Origin: an uncultured Clostridia bacterium
GTDB lineage: Bacteria > Bacillota > Clostridia > Oscillospirales > Acutalibacteraceae
Length of the DNA stretch: 54,000 bases
Assembly (NCBI GenBank): GCA_947632385.1
Contig: CANRPD010000011.1
Coordinates: forward strand, 1-54,000
Reading direction: 5' to 3'
The notes under the pieces were generated by a model. The model was not told where the DNA came from. It did no database searches and worked only from the letters and a program-made list of their open reading frames with translations. Positions 9,019 through 17,861 of this stretch are shown one piece after another. Within the stretch, counting starts at the first letter, position 1. Each line of letters begins with the position of its first letter. The position numbers and the translations under genes were made by a program.

Positions 9019-10407
9019 TTAGCCCTCTGTTTTTTCATCTTGCGCTTCTTCAGGCTGTTCATCATTCGTCGCTTTTTTGGAAGACTTTTTCTTGGGTGCT
9101 GACGTTTCCTCTTCCGAAGGTGTTTCCGGATTGATCACCGCATTCTCTTTGAGGAAATCGATCACCTTGCGGTTGGCGATGTCTGCATTCAAGTTTTCAG
9201 GCGTTACAAGGTTTTTCACCTGCTCCAGAGGCATGCTGTACTCTTCAGACAGACGCGTATACTCCGCCTCGGTCTCCTCCTCCGTGGGCTGGATGTTTTC
9301 AAGCTGAGCAATCTTTTCAAGACCCAGCCGCAGCTTCACCTGACGATCTGCCTGGGGCTTATACTGCTCTCTGAGCGCATTGGTGTCCATATTGGTATAC
9401 TTGAGATAGGTTTCCAGATTCAAGCCCTGGGGCTGAAGACGGTAAGCAAAGGAATTGATCATTTCATCCGTCTCATTTTCTACCATTTCCTCAGGGATCT
9501 CCGCCTGGACCTTGGAGATCACCGCATCTACGATCTGATTCTCCATCTCAGCATCTGCAGCCTGCTCTCGACGCTTGAGAAGATCCTCTTCAATATTCTT
9601 GCGGTAAGCCTCCACGGTATCGAATTCGCTGACGTCCTTCACGAACTCGTCATCCACGACAGGCAGCTCCTTCGTCTTGATCTCATGGAGCTTGATTTTG
9701 AATACAGCGGCTTTTCCCTTCAGCTCTTCAGCATGGTAGTCCTCCGGGAACGTCACATTGACATCGAATTCTTCACCGGCATTGTGGCCAACGACCTGGT
9801 CTTCAAAACCGGGAATAAATTGCCCCGCACCCAGCGTCAGCTCGTAATTCTCCGCCTTTCCCCCGTCAAACGGTTTGCCGTCCACATATCCGTCAAAGTC
9901 GATCTCAACGATGTCCCCGTCCTGCGCGGATCTCCCCTCGACAGTGATCGTCCGAGAATTCCGCTCGCGGACATGTTCGATCTCATGATCGATATCTCCT
10001 TCAGAAACAGCCACAGCTTCCTTGATAACAGGGATCCCCTTGTACTCCTCAATGGTAACTTCAGGTTTGGTGATCACGGTGATAGTACACTGAATACCGG
10101 TCTCTTTCCCGATTTCATCCACCTTAAAGTCTCCCACGCTGACCACTTGCAGACCACTTTTATCAATGGCCTCCAGGACCATAGTGCGGTACAGCCTTTC
10201 CACAGCAGCCTCATAAAAGACCTCAGGACCATAATATTTTTCGATAAAAGCCCGAGGCGCATGCCCTTTGCGGAAACCGGGAACATTCATTTTTTTGCTT
10301 TCCGTTTTATAAACAGCATTTACTGCTTCGTTGAACTCTTCGGGGCTGACCTGAAGTTTGAGTTCATATTTGTTGGTGGATACATTGCTGGTAGAAGTTA
10401 ATTCCAT
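9019..10407 (-). CDS. tig: Trigger factor
   Basis: A ribosome-associated chaperone and peptidyl-prolyl isomerase that receives nascent chains. The 462-residue protein has the N-terminal ribosome-binding domain with the signature GFRKGHAP (44-51), an FKBP-type isomerase domain in the middle, and a long helical C-terminal chaperone domain. It ends in a Lys/Glu/Ser-rich tail (from about residue 435) that looks disordered. The ATG at 10407 follows GGAGAGGG. It is the first gene after an extended -10 promoter and heads the tig-clpP-clpX-lon run. Confidence 0.96.
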   Translation of the reverse strand: MELTSTSNVSTNKYELKLQVSPEEFNEAVNAVYKTESKKMNVPGFRKGHAPRAFIEKYYGPEVFYEAAVERLYRTMVLEAIDKSGLQVVSVGDFKVDEIGKETGIQCTITVITKPEVTIEEYKGIPVIKEAVAVSEGDIDHEIEHVRERNSRTITVEGRSAQDGDIVEIDFDGYVDGKPFDGGKAENYELTLGAGQFIPGFEDQVVGHNAGEEFDVNVTFPEDYHAEELKGKAAVFKIKLHEIKTKELPVVDDEFVKDVSEFDTVEAYRKNIEEDLLKRREQAADAEMENQIVDAVISKVQAEIPEEMVENETDEMINSFAYRLQPQGLNLETYLKYTNMDTNALREQYKPQADRQVKLRLGLEKIAQLENIQPTEEETEAEYTRLSEEYSMPLEQVKNLVTPENLNADIANRKVIDFLKENAVINPETPSEEETSAPKKKSSKKATNDEQPEEAQDEKTEG

Positions 10408-10475
10408 GATTGTTTTCTTCCCTCTCCAAATTTTGAGTGGTTGGGGCCAAACATGTTTCAGCCACACCAAAGGTC

Positions 10476-10504
10476 ATTATAGCACAGACAACGCAAATAA
10501 TCTA
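10476..10504 (-). promoter_or_regulatory. Promoter upstream of tig (extended -10)
   Basis: On the minus strand TGC directly precedes TATAAT (10476-10484), an extended -10 element. The -35 position (TAGATT, 17 bases away) is poor, as is common with extended -10 promoters. The gap of 154 bases to the upstream phosphoesterase gene supports a new transcription start here. Confidence 0.65.
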
Positions 10505-10561
10505 CACCTTTCCGGCAAAAACTTTCGGAAAAAATGAGAAACCTCCCATCCAAAAGGAAAA

Positions 10562-11251
10562 TCAGCGAATGAGAACAGGTGTAAACTTGACAAAATCGCA
10601 GGAGATCAAGGACATTTGGATCCCCTTCCACGATCCGGTCAGCGCTTTCTCCGACGCATCCTTCCCATGGATATGGCCAAAATAGCAGGCCCTCACCTGA
10701 TACTCCACCAGAATATCCAAAAGCTCCTGACAGGCCATATGATCATAAAGCGGCGGGTAGTGGAGAAATACTATTTTTTCGCCGCCCAGCTTTTCCCCCT
10801 CCGCAAGGGACATTCGCAGCCTTCCCGCTTCTCTAGCAACGATTTTTTTGTCCTCATCCGTGGCTGCATTATACAGCCACCCACGGGTCCCGCACAAAAC
10901 ATGCTCCCCGACCCGATAGGCGTTGTTGTGCAGGATATGCAGAGAATCCAGTCCGGCATTTTGAAAAAAGCTGTTGATCTTACTGGCCGTAGACCACCAA
11001 TAGTCATGGTTGCCTTTAAGGAGGATCTTCTGTCCTGGAAGGCTTTGCAAGAAACTGAAATCTGTTTTGGTATCCTCCAGTCGCATCGCCCACGAACTGT
11101 CTCCCGCAATAACGACGGTGTCCTGCTCACGCACGACCGATCTCCAGTTTTCTTCCAGACGTTTTGTATAATCCTTCCACCCAGGGAAAACATCCATGGG
11201 CTTATCTTCTCCCAGAGAGAGGTGCAGATCTGCGATCACAAATAAAGCCAT
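10562..11251 (-). CDS. Calcineurin-like metallophosphoesterase
   Basis: The 229-residue product has the ordered metal-binding motifs of the family: DLH near the start (D8, H10), GD in AGDSSW, GNHDYWW, a later histidine in LHYPP and GHIHG near the C-terminus. The substrate is unknown; conserved short members like this are annotated only as phosphoesterases. Two ATGs lie two codons apart; the second is preferred because GGGGG directly abuts the first. It ends the rplS-lepB-rbgA-rnhB-yraN run. Confidence 0.85.
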   Translation of the reverse strand: MALFVIADLHLSLGEDKPMDVFPGWKDYTKRLEENWRSVVREQDTVVIAGDSSWAMRLEDTKTDFSFLQSLPGQKILLKGNHDYWWSTASKINSFFQNAGLDSLHILHNNAYRVGEHVLCGTRGWLYNAATDEDKKIVAREAGRLRMSLAEGEKLGGEKIVFLHYPPLYDHMACQELLDILVEYQVRACYFGHIHGKDASEKALTGSWKGIQMSLISCDFVKFTPVLIR

Positions 11252-11336
11252 TTGCATCCCCCAATCGGTCGACAGTAAAAACAGGCCCTAAAAGGTTCTC
11301 CGCTTTCATATGCCGCCTACGGTTTTCGATCTCACA

Positions 11337-11705
11337 TCAGCCCAAGCCATGCGCGCCGAAAGCGTTTTTCAGATATTCTTCGCGAACGATTTTTCCATCT
11401 CTCATGTAGACAGCTGCAGCATCGAAGCGCGGCTGCAGGTCAGGGCGGTTCTCCACGATGTAGGCCCCCGCAGTCAGCACGATCTTTTGCTGTTTCGCCG
11501 GAGTGATCGCCTCAAAGGGCTCTTCCAAACTGCCTTCTTTCCGCGTTTTGACCTCCACAAAGAGGATACACGGACCTTCCTGCGCAATGATATCGATCTC
11601 TCCGAACCGACAGTGATAATTCCGGCATAAAATCTGGCAGCCACGGTCTTTCAACAATTGGACGATATGCTCTTCTCCCATCCGTCCGATCCCACTTTTA
11701 TCCAA
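11337..11705 (-). CDS. YraN family protein (UPF0102)
   Basis: A 122-residue member of the YraN family, which has a PD-(D/E)xK nuclease-like fold. The signature GEIDII (35-40) and FVEVKTR (49-55) supply the expected acidic residues and lysine. The role is not established. The start is TTG with GAGGGAG upstream, 9 bases after the rnhB stop. The rnhB-yraN pairing is conserved across many bacteria. Confidence 0.9.
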   Translation of the reverse strand: MDKSGIGRMGEEHIVQLLKDRGCQILCRNYHCRFGEIDIIAQEGPCILFVEVKTRKEGSLEEPFEAITPAKQQKIVLTAGAYIVENRPDLQPRFDAAAVYMRDGKIVREEYLKNAFGAHGLG

Positions 11706-11714
11706 GCGACTCCC

Positions 11715-12317
11715 TCACTTTTCATCCAGGTTTTTGAGAAAACTGCGCCGGTGTCCGTCCAACAACCCGTGGGCTTTGATCGCAGCATAATGGGCAGCCG
11801 TTCCGTACCCCTTGTGCTTTGCAAAACCGTACTGCGGATATATCCGATCGACCTCTCTCAGAACACGGTCCCGGCTCACTTTGGCCAGAATGGAAGCAGC
11901 GGCAATACTGGCAGATTTTCCGTCTCCCTGGACTACCGTCTCACCAGGAACAGGCAGCGGAGGCATCCGATTCCCGTCGACCAAAGCCCAATCAGCGGTC
12001 TGGCCCATTGCGGCATAAGCCCGACACATCGCCAGAAAAGTCGCCTGCAAGATGTTGTATTGATCAATTTCCTTCGAGCTGGCACTTCCGATCCCAAAAG
12101 CCAGCGCTTTGGAACAGATCACATCAAACAAGGCTTCCCGTTTCTTTTCGGAGAGCTTTTTGGAATCGTTCAGCCCGTCGATCACGCACTCGAAGGGCAA
12201 AATCACAGAGGAGGCATATACCGGTCCAAACAGCGGCCCTCTTCCCGCCTCATCAATCCCGCATACAATGGGATACCCATTGTTCACTGCCTGTCGTTCA
12301 TAAACAAACCAATCCAT
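11715..12317 (-). CDS. rnhB: Ribonuclease HII
   Basis: Cleaves the RNA strand of RNA-DNA hybrids and removes single ribonucleotides from DNA. The 200-residue product has GIDEAGRGPLFGP (20-32) with D22 and E23, D114 in ALVDGNR, and the GDGKSASIAAASILAK segment from 131. Its ATG directly follows the rbgA stop codon (TAAATG), a coupled arrangement also seen in Bacillus. Confidence 0.96.
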   Translation of the reverse strand: MDWFVYERQAVNNGYPIVCGIDEAGRGPLFGPVYASSVILPFECVIDGLNDSKKLSEKKREALFDVICSKALAFGIGSASSKEIDQYNILQATFLAMCRAYAAMGQTADWALVDGNRMPPLPVPGETVVQGDGKSASIAAASILAKVSRDRVLREVDRIYPQYGFAKHKGYGTAAHYAAIKAHGLLDGHRRSFLKNLDEK

Positions 12318-13193
12318 TTATCGATCTCCAGGCCTTTCCAAGGTGATCCGCCCCAACAGGCCGGCTCGGAATTCATCCAGCACGGTGTTGGCTGTGCGCT
12401 CTGTATCGATCTCCCCGCCGGAAACCAACATGCCACGTTTCCGACCGATCGACTCCAAGATCTCATAACCTGGCCTTTCCTCGTCCGATGACAGATCCAG
12501 CTTGTACCGTCGGTTGATGCTCTCGGGATAAAACCGCATCAGCAGTTCCAAAAGCCGCTGGGCCAGTGCTTCCCTGTCCAAGATCTCATCCCGAACTGCG
12601 CCTGTAAAGGCCAAATGCTCACCGATGATGGGATCCTCAAATTTGGGCCAAAGGATCCCGGGGGTATCCAAAAGCTCCAGATCTTGTCCCACCGCGTACC
12701 ATTGATTTTGACGCGTGACGCCCGGACGGTCCTGCACCTTTGCCCTAGAACGTCCATTCACCAGTCGATTGATCAGAGAGGACTTCCCGACATTGGGGAT
12801 GCCCACGACCATGACACGAACCGGTCGGCCAGACATCCCTTTTTCTTGCCAAGCGGTCAGTTTATCGCCGGCAGCTTTCCGAACCGACGAAAAAAACGCC
12901 TGCAACCCTTTTCCCGATCGACAGTCCACCGGGGCTGCGATCACCCCCGCATCACTGTAGGCGTTGACCCATAAACGAGTCGCCTCGGGGTCTGCCATGT
13001 CTGATTTGTTGAGTAAAACGACCTTAGGCTTCTTCTCCGCAAGTTTTTTCAACAACGGGTTGCTGCTGCTATACGGTACCCGGGCGTCCAGCAATTCGAC
13101 CACCACATCCACTTGCTTGAGGTCCTCAGTGATCTTTCGCTTGGAACTGGCCATATGCCCGGGATACCACTGTATGGATTGGGGCTCGCTCAT
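12318..13193 (-). CDS. rbgA: Ribosome biogenesis GTPase RbgA (YlqF)
   Basis: A circularly permuted GTPase needed for maturation of the 50S subunit. The order is diagnostic: G4 NKSD (62-65) comes before G1 GIPNVGKSS (131-139) and G3 DTPG (176-179). The N-terminal IQWYPGHM motif is typical. At 291 residues it matches the family. It sits between lepB (12-base gap) and rnhB, the classical Firmicutes rplS-lepB-rbgA-rnhB order. Confidence 0.96.
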   Translation of the reverse strand: MSEPQSIQWYPGHMASSKRKITEDLKQVDVVVELLDARVPYSSSNPLLKKLAEKKPKVVLLNKSDMADPEATRLWVNAYSDAGVIAAPVDCRSGKGLQAFFSSVRKAAGDKLTAWQEKGMSGRPVRVMVVGIPNVGKSSLINRLVNGRSRAKVQDRPGVTRQNQWYAVGQDLELLDTPGILWPKFEDPIIGEHLAFTGAVRDEILDREALAQRLLELLMRFYPESINRRYKLDLSSDEERPGYEILESIGRKRGMLVSGGEIDTERTANTVLDEFRAGLLGRITLERPGDR

Positions 13194-13205
13194 GCGCTTC
13201 TCCTT

Positions 13206-13781
13206 TTACGCAGTTGGTCCAAATTTACTGAACGGGTACAGGAACAGCATGGCCTTCCCAAGGATGTCGCGGGTATCCACCATACCGACTTCCTGATACC
13301 GGCTGTCTCTGGAAACAATGCGATTATCGCCCAACACGAATACGCAGCCTTCCGGCACCTGTTGCGGGAACGTCAAGGTGGGCATCGAGCTGTACGGCGG
13401 TCCTGTAATGCCGTTCTCCAAGCCAAACTGTGTCTCATCCACCACCTGACCGTCCACCAAAACCGCGTTGATCTCATAATCGAAATCCACTGTTTGCCCC
13501 TCCGTGGCAATGACCCGCTTGATGATCGGCTCGTCCAGGACATTGGTGATCACCACGACATCTCCCTGGTGCACCCCGAAAGGCGTGGAAAGGATCAAAA
13601 CACGGTCTCCTTCTGTGAAATTCGGGACCATGGACGACCCCTGCACTGTGATGACCCGGGCAATGAAAGTAAACACCACAGCGATGATCGCCACGGCGCA
13701 TACCAGTTCTTCCACCCATTCCAAAACGGTACGAACCGCCTGACCGGAACGTTTGACTTCTTCTGCACCCTTTGTTTCCAT
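13206..13781 (-). CDS. lepB: Signal peptidase I
   Basis: A membrane serine peptidase that removes signal peptides from secreted proteins. One transmembrane helix covers about residues 25-44. The catalytic Ser-Lys dyad is S50 (GSSMVP) and K88 (IIKRVIA), and the GDNR box lies near 150. The ATG at 13781 has GGAGG five bases upstream. A hairpin terminator separates it from rplS and I see no promoter after that, so it may depend on read-through. Confidence 0.95.
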   Translation of the reverse strand: METKGAEEVKRSGQAVRTVLEWVEELVCAVAIIAVVFTFIARVITVQGSSMVPNFTEGDRVLILSTPFGVHQGDVVVITNVLDEPIIKRVIATEGQTVDFDYEINAVLVDGQVVDETQFGLENGITGPPYSSMPTLTFPQQVPEGCVFVLGDNRIVSRDSRYQEVGMVDTRDILGKAMLFLYPFSKFGPTA

Positions 13782-13810
13782 GCTGTCCTCCAAGGATCTT
13801 CAATCGACAG

Positions 13811-13839
13811 AAAAAAGGGACATGCGCGTGTCCCTTTTT
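13811..13839 (-). terminator. Terminator between rplS and lepB
   Basis: GGGACA and TGTCCC with flanking A/T pairs form a perfect stem with a 6-base loop, followed on the minus strand by T residues. It lies 21 bases after the rplS stop and probably reduces transcription of lepB and the genes after it relative to rplS. Confidence 0.8.
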
Positions 13840-13859
13840 CTCTTGAACTATGCAGCTTT

Positions 13860-14204
13860 TTATCGGACCTGACCTTTGACCTTTGCAGCCTTGCCAACTC
13901 GATCCCGCAAATAATAGAGCTTTGCTCTGCGGACGCGGCCGCGGCGAACCACCTGAATGGCCTTTACATTGGGAGAATGGATGGGGAATACTCTCTCCAC
14001 ACCCACGCCATAGGAGACCCGACGAACGGTAAAGGTCTCGCTGACGCCACTGCCCTTACGAGCAATGACCGTCCCTTCAAACTGCTGGATCCGTTCACGC
14101 TCTCCTTCGCGAATGTTCACATCCACACGAACCGTGTCACCGATGGAAAACGCCGGCACCTGTTCTTTCAAGGAGTCCTGAGAAATAGCCTTGATAGCAT
14201 CCAT
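13860..14204 (-). CDS. rplS: 50S ribosomal protein L19
   Basis: A 114-residue large-subunit protein at the subunit interface. The segments [23 protein letters not shown] and [16 protein letters not shown] match the family. The ATG at 14204 lies 9 bases after GGAGG. It has its own strong promoter and a leader of about 135 bases with several inverted repeats, consistent with autoregulation as known for L19 leaders in Firmicutes. Confidence 0.97.
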   Translation of the reverse strand: MDAIKAISQDSLKEQVPAFSIGDTVRVDVNIREGERERIQQFEGTVIARKGSGVSETFTVRRVSYGVGVERVFPIHSPNVKAIQVVRRGRVRRAKLYYLRDRVGKAAKVKGQVR

Positions 14205-14340
14205 TTGTTGATTCCTCCAACGATTAATGTCAGACATTCATGCCGGCCCCGGCAGCGGACTGTCCGCTTCTGCACACGCACACCGCGTGCTTAGAACCCC
14301 ACGGGCAAGCCTTTGAGAAAACCCGCAGATTTCAAATGCG
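14205..14340 (-). promoter_or_regulatory. Candidate L19 mRNA leader
   Basis: The 5' untranslated region of rplS contains a GCACGC/GCGTGTGC repeat, AGCGGAC-A-GTCCGCT, GCCGG-GG-CCGGC and AATGTC-T-GACATT just before the ribosome binding site. L19 leaders are known in low-GC Gram-positive bacteria; whether this one fits that covariance model could not be tested here. Confidence 0.45.
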
Positions 14341-14345
14341 TAAGT

Positions 14346-14374
14346 ATTATATCACGACTTCGAAGGAAATGCAA
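14346..14374 (-). promoter_or_regulatory. Sigma-A promoter of rplS
   Basis: TTGCAT (14369-14374), 17 bases, TATAAT (14346-14351) on the minus strand. It lies just downstream of the DUF2344 gene end and initiates the rplS transcript. Confidence 0.85.
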
Positions 14375-14381
14375 GGTCTTT

Positions 14382-15038
14382 TTAGAAAAAATCAGAAAAA
14401 TCAGCGAGCAGCAAGCGAGTCCGGGTGATATACGGAACGAGCTCCTCGCCTTCATATCGACGCATTGCATCTACCAAAAGACTGGGATTGATGCTCCCTG
14501 CCGTACTGCAGGGTAAGCGCACTGAGAGAGCCAGCATGTTCCTGTCAATCGACCGGATGTCAAGGTCTCGAAAATATGGTTTGACATCCATTTCCCGATC
14601 ACCTTTTTTGCTATGTTTTAGAACGAAAATGGTGTTCATTTGGAGCAGCGACCGGATTTTGCCATCTAGAGCCAAGCTGTCGGAACAACGGAGATCCATT
14701 TGATACTCTGCGTAGGCAACCTCTTCCAAACGGTGAACAGGGTCTGTGCCCGCAAGGATGGGCAGATCTTCAGGAAGTCTTTCGGACAGCCGGTGAACGA
14801 GTTCCTCGTTGGATATTTCTTCGGTGATCCGGATATCCATGCATTCCCGGTTGCCGCACACGCCCAGGGAAAGAGGCATCGCAAAAGCCATATATACTCG
14901 GGGGTTATAACCTTCGGTATACCACACCGGTACTCGTGCTAAGCGAAGGGCACGGGTCATACAGCGCACCAGATCCAGATGAGAAATATACCGCGCAGCT
15001 CCTTTCTTTTCAAACCAGATCCGCACGTTTTTCAACAC
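14382..15038 (-). CDS. DUF2344 / TIGR03936 family protein
   Basis: A 218-residue protein of the TIGR03936 (DUF2344) family, which is regularly encoded next to or fused with the radical SAM protein found just upstream here. Recognisable parts are the N-terminal WFEKKGAARYISHLDL segment and YTEGYNPRVYMAFA. The biochemical role is not known to me. The GTG at 15038 follows GGGAGGAGTTT and overlaps the radical SAM gene by 29 bases, arguing for translational coupling and a joint function. Confidence 0.88.
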   Translation of the reverse strand: MLKNVRIWFEKKGAARYISHLDLVRCMTRALRLARVPVWYTEGYNPRVYMAFAMPLSLGVCGNRECMDIRITEEISNEELVHRLSERLPEDLPILAGTDPVHRLEEVAYAEYQMDLRCSDSLALDGKIRSLLQMNTIFVLKHSKKGDREMDVKPYFRDLDIRSIDRNMLALSVRLPCSTAGSINPSLLVDAMRRYEGEELVPYITRTRLLLADFSDFF

Positions 15039-16866
15039 AAACTCCTCCCTTAAAACAAGCCGCACCGCAATGAGAACACTGTTCCAGACAGTTTGGCGTT
15101 GTTTCTTCCCGGTACGCCTTTTCGCATTCTTCCTGTAGAAACTCTTTCCGGATACCGTAGTCCAGGTGGTCCCACGGGAAAACTTCATCAAAAGGTCGAC
15201 TGCGTACCGCATAAAAATCCGGGTCCAGGCCGCATTGAGCAAAGGCCTGCATCCAGCGATCAAAATCAAAGCATTCATCCCAACCGTCAAAATGCTGCCC
15301 CATATGAAAAACCGTCTCTAGAACTTGTCCCAATCGGCGGTCCCCCCGCGCAAAGACTGCTTCCAAATAGCTGGTTTTCGCACCATGATAACTGACATTG
15401 ATCCTTTTGGAAGGAACTTTCTCCCGAAGTATTTTCTGCTTTTCTCCCAGAATTTCTTCTGTATCTTGTCCAAACCACTGAAAAGGGGTGAAGGGTTTTG
15501 GCACGAAAGCAGCCACGCTTAACGACACTTCAACAGCCTTTCCCCCGGGCCGGTCCTTGTGCTGGTAATAGGTATCCACCACCTTTTTCCCAAGGTCCAG
15601 GATAGCTTGTACATCTTCAAGGGTCTCAGTGGGAAGACCGATCATAAAGTATAGCTTGATCCGGTTCCAACCCTCTGCAAAGGCCGTCTCCACGGTATGA
15701 ATCAACTGATCTTCCGTAACGTTTTTGTTGATCACATCCCGCATCCGTTGACTGCCTGCTTCCGGTGCAAAGGTAAGGCCCGTTTTCCGCACCGAATTGA
15801 TCCGTTCCATCAGCTCCGGCGAAAAATTGTCGACCCGTAAAGATGGAAGGGAAATACTTACTTTGTCCGGTTCGGTCCATTGGTGGAGCGTATCGATCAG
15901 CTCGAAAAGCCGACGGTAGTCACTGGTGCTGAGGGAGGACAGAGAAACTTCGTCATATCCTGTGGATTCACAGAGGGTTTTGCTCTGGGCGTCGATCGTC
16001 TCAATAGACTTTTCACGAAATGGGCGATATAAAAAACCGGCTTGACAAAAGCGGCATCCGCGAATACAACCACGCAGCACTTCTTCAGAGATGCGGTCAA
16101 AAACCACTTCGATCATGGGGACCGGGAAAGAATCGGGATAATAGGCGTGGTCCAGATCCATGATATTGCGTTTCCGGACCCGCTGAGGGGCCCCTTGCGT
16201 GGCCGTGTAGCTGCACACCGTCCCGTTTGGGTTGTACGCTACTTCATACAAGGAGGGCACGTAGACGCCTTCGATCTGTGCGGCCAGCCGCAAAAACTCC
16301 TCTTTGGACGTGCCGTTGTGTTTACACTGTCTGTAGAGCTCCATCACTTCGATGTCCAGTTCTTCGCCGTCCCCTAAAAAAAACAGATCAAAAAACTCAG
16401 CCAATGGCTCCGGATTGCAAGCACAAGGACCGCCGGCAACCACAAGGTTCATGAGTCCAGGCCTGTCCTTACTTTTCAAAGGGATCCCTGCCAGGTCAAG
16501 CATATTGAGGATATTGGTGTAGCTGAGTTCGTACTGGAGTGTAAACCCGATCATATCAAATGCGCTCAGAGGATCGCCACTTTCCAGAGCATACAGTTCG
16601 ATATGTTTCTCTCGCATCTTTTGTTCCATATCGATCCAAGGAGCAAAGACCCGTTCACACCAAAAGTAAGGCACCTGGTTGATCGCTCCGTATAAGATCT
16701 TCATACCCAGATGAGACATCCCGATCTCGTAAGTATCCGGGAAGCAAAATGCGAAACGAACATCCACCGCTTCTTTGCTTTTCACTGTCGAATTGAGTTC
16801 TCCACCCACATATCGGCCAGGCTTTTGCACTCTGGGCAGCAGATCTTCCACCGCTTTCGGGAACAT
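15010..16866 (-). CDS. TIGR03960 family radical SAM protein
   Basis: The 618-residue protein has an N-terminal cobalamin-binding-like region followed by a radical SAM core with the cluster motif C267-x3-C271-x2-C274 (CIRGCRFC). The C-terminus adds a cysteine-rich stretch (CxxxCxxC and a further C) that could bind another metal centre. Family members are widespread in Clostridia and paired with DUF2344 proteins, but the reaction is not established. It follows the M50 protease gene after 54 bases, so it may be transcribed with the spore-coat module. Confidence 0.88.
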   Translation of the reverse strand: MFPKAVEDLLPRVQKPGRYVGGELNSTVKSKEAVDVRFAFCFPDTYEIGMSHLGMKILYGAINQVPYFWCERVFAPWIDMEQKMREKHIELYALESGDPLSAFDMIGFTLQYELSYTNILNMLDLAGIPLKSKDRPGLMNLVVAGGPCACNPEPLAEFFDLFFLGDGEELDIEVMELYRQCKHNGTSKEEFLRLAAQIEGVYVPSLYEVAYNPNGTVCSYTATQGAPQRVRKRNIMDLDHAYYPDSFPVPMIEVVFDRISEEVLRGCIRGCRFCQAGFLYRPFREKSIETIDAQSKTLCESTGYDEVSLSSLSTSDYRRLFELIDTLHQWTEPDKVSISLPSLRVDNFSPELMERINSVRKTGLTFAPEAGSQRMRDVINKNVTEDQLIHTVETAFAEGWNRIKLYFMIGLPTETLEDVQAILDLGKKVVDTYYQHKDRPGGKAVEVSLSVAAFVPKPFTPFQWFGQDTEEILGEKQKILREKVPSKRINVSYHGAKTSYLEAVFARGDRRLGQVLETVFHMGQHFDGWDECFDFDRWMQAFAQCGLDPDFYAVRSRPFDEVFPWDHLDYGIRKEFLQEECEKAYREETTPNCLEQCSHCGAACFKGGVCVEKRADLV

Positions 16867-16920
16867 AGAATCACTCCTTTTCCGCTCCCTATTATATCTT
16901 CTTTTTGGGACGTGTGCAAG

Positions 16921-17529
16921 CTATTCCGGCAGATAATCTCTGCTCAACGCCAAATACAGCATGAGATAAACGCACAAACCCAGCAAAGAAAAATTATATC
17001 GAGTGCGCAGCAGTACGAAAAAGCCCAGTGTCCCCATTGGAAAAAGAAACAGGAAAGAAATCCAACGTACGATCCTGGCAGCACAGACTTCGTCAACACA
17101 AGTCTCTAGGAGCTTCCGCAGGACCAGTCCTCCATCCAAAGGCTCTATGGGGAGAAGATGGACCAACCCCAACGCCAGATTCCCGGCAGCAAATAGGGTC
17201 TCCCCCATTCCAAGCGCTTGCATCAAGAAGTAGATTGTCAGGTTGGAGACTGGTCCCATCAGAGACAGTAGGACCTCATTCCATACATGAAGAGAATGGT
17301 CGGGCGACGAGATAATCCGACAGCCCAACGCAGTTATGGTCACGCTTTCCGGAGGGGAATGCAGCAGAAACAAAACAGCCAAGTGTCCACACTCGTGAAA
17401 AAAAGCCGCCAAAAAGACTGCTGCGCTGCCCGAAGCTCCCCCGAACAGGCAGGAAAACGCGAGCAGCGCAAAGCAGGAGAAATGTAAACGGAACGAACAG
17501 TTCCCTAGAGAGAAAGACAGCATGGTCAC
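16921..17529 (-). CDS. M50 family site-2 metalloprotease (SpoIVFB-like)
   Basis: A polytopic membrane protein of 202 residues with the zinc motif HECGH (45-49) and the third-ligand segment NLALGLVHLLPIEPLDGG (117-134), both typical of intramembrane-cleaving metalloproteases. In sporulating bacteria SpoIVFB of this family activates pro-sigma-K. Its position directly behind spoIVA and a single-span membrane protein makes a spore-stage role likely, but this is inference. The first possible start is GTG at 17529, overlapping the previous stop; ATG at 17523 is an alternative. Confidence 0.75.
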   Translation of the reverse strand: MTMLSFSLGNCSFRLHFSCFALLAFSCLFGGASGSAAVFLAAFFHECGHLAVLFLLHSPPESVTITALGCRIISSPDHSLHVWNEVLLSLMGPVSNLTIYFLMQALGMGETLFAAGNLALGLVHLLPIEPLDGGLVLRKLLETCVDEVCAARIVRWISFLFLFPMGTLGFFVLLRTRYNFSLLGLCVYLMLYLALSRDYLPE

Positions 17530-17861
17530 ACCCGCTGCATGTTGCTGCCCGGTGTCGGACTGGGAGAAGGCGATGGCGGGGGAGTGGTTTCTCCGGCGGG
17601 AATCTCCTCAGACTGCAAACTGGGCAGCACAATGACTTTTTCTGTTTCCGTACGGTACCACTGGGTAAAACGCTCATATTGCGGTTGACGAGTAAATTTG
17701 AGCACCGCCAAGGCCAGGAGGATCAAGGTGCAAATGAACAGCTGTATGACCGGTACCAGGCTCCCTTTCGTTTTTTGAGGGCGGATCGGAGTCGTATCGT
17801 TTATCTCTTCCTCCTCGGGAACGCCCTCCACTTTCTCGAGGTCTTCCGGATAGCGAATCAT
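17526..17861 (-). CDS. Small single-span membrane protein, possible SpoIVFA-like partner
   Basis: The 111-residue product has an acidic N-terminal segment (about residues 1-25), one transmembrane helix (about 35-53) and a short outer part ending in a Pro/Ser/Thr-rich tail. I do not recognise a catalytic domain. SpoIVFA, a regulator of SpoIVFB, has a similar N-terminal layout but carries an additional peptidase-like domain that is missing here. The ATG at 17861 overlaps the spoIVA stop as ATGA; a GTG at 17888 would add nine residues. It also overlaps the following M50 gene by 4 bases. Confidence 0.6.
   Translation of the reverse strand: MIRYPEDLEKVEGVPEEEEINDTTPIRPQKTKGSLVPVIQLFICTLILLALAVLKFTRQPQYERFTQWYRTETEKVIVLPSLQSEEIPAGETTPPPSPSPSPTPGSNMQRV

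Noticed and set aside
11252-11336. Possible short peptide gene starting ATGAAAGCGGAG between yraN and the phosphoesterase
   Set aside because: It has no ribosome binding site and would run far into the phosphoesterase gene in another frame.
13113-14294. 393-codon plus-strand open frame opposite rbgA, lepB and rplS
   Set aside because: It crosses three real genes, a terminator and a leader on the other strand and has no family features.
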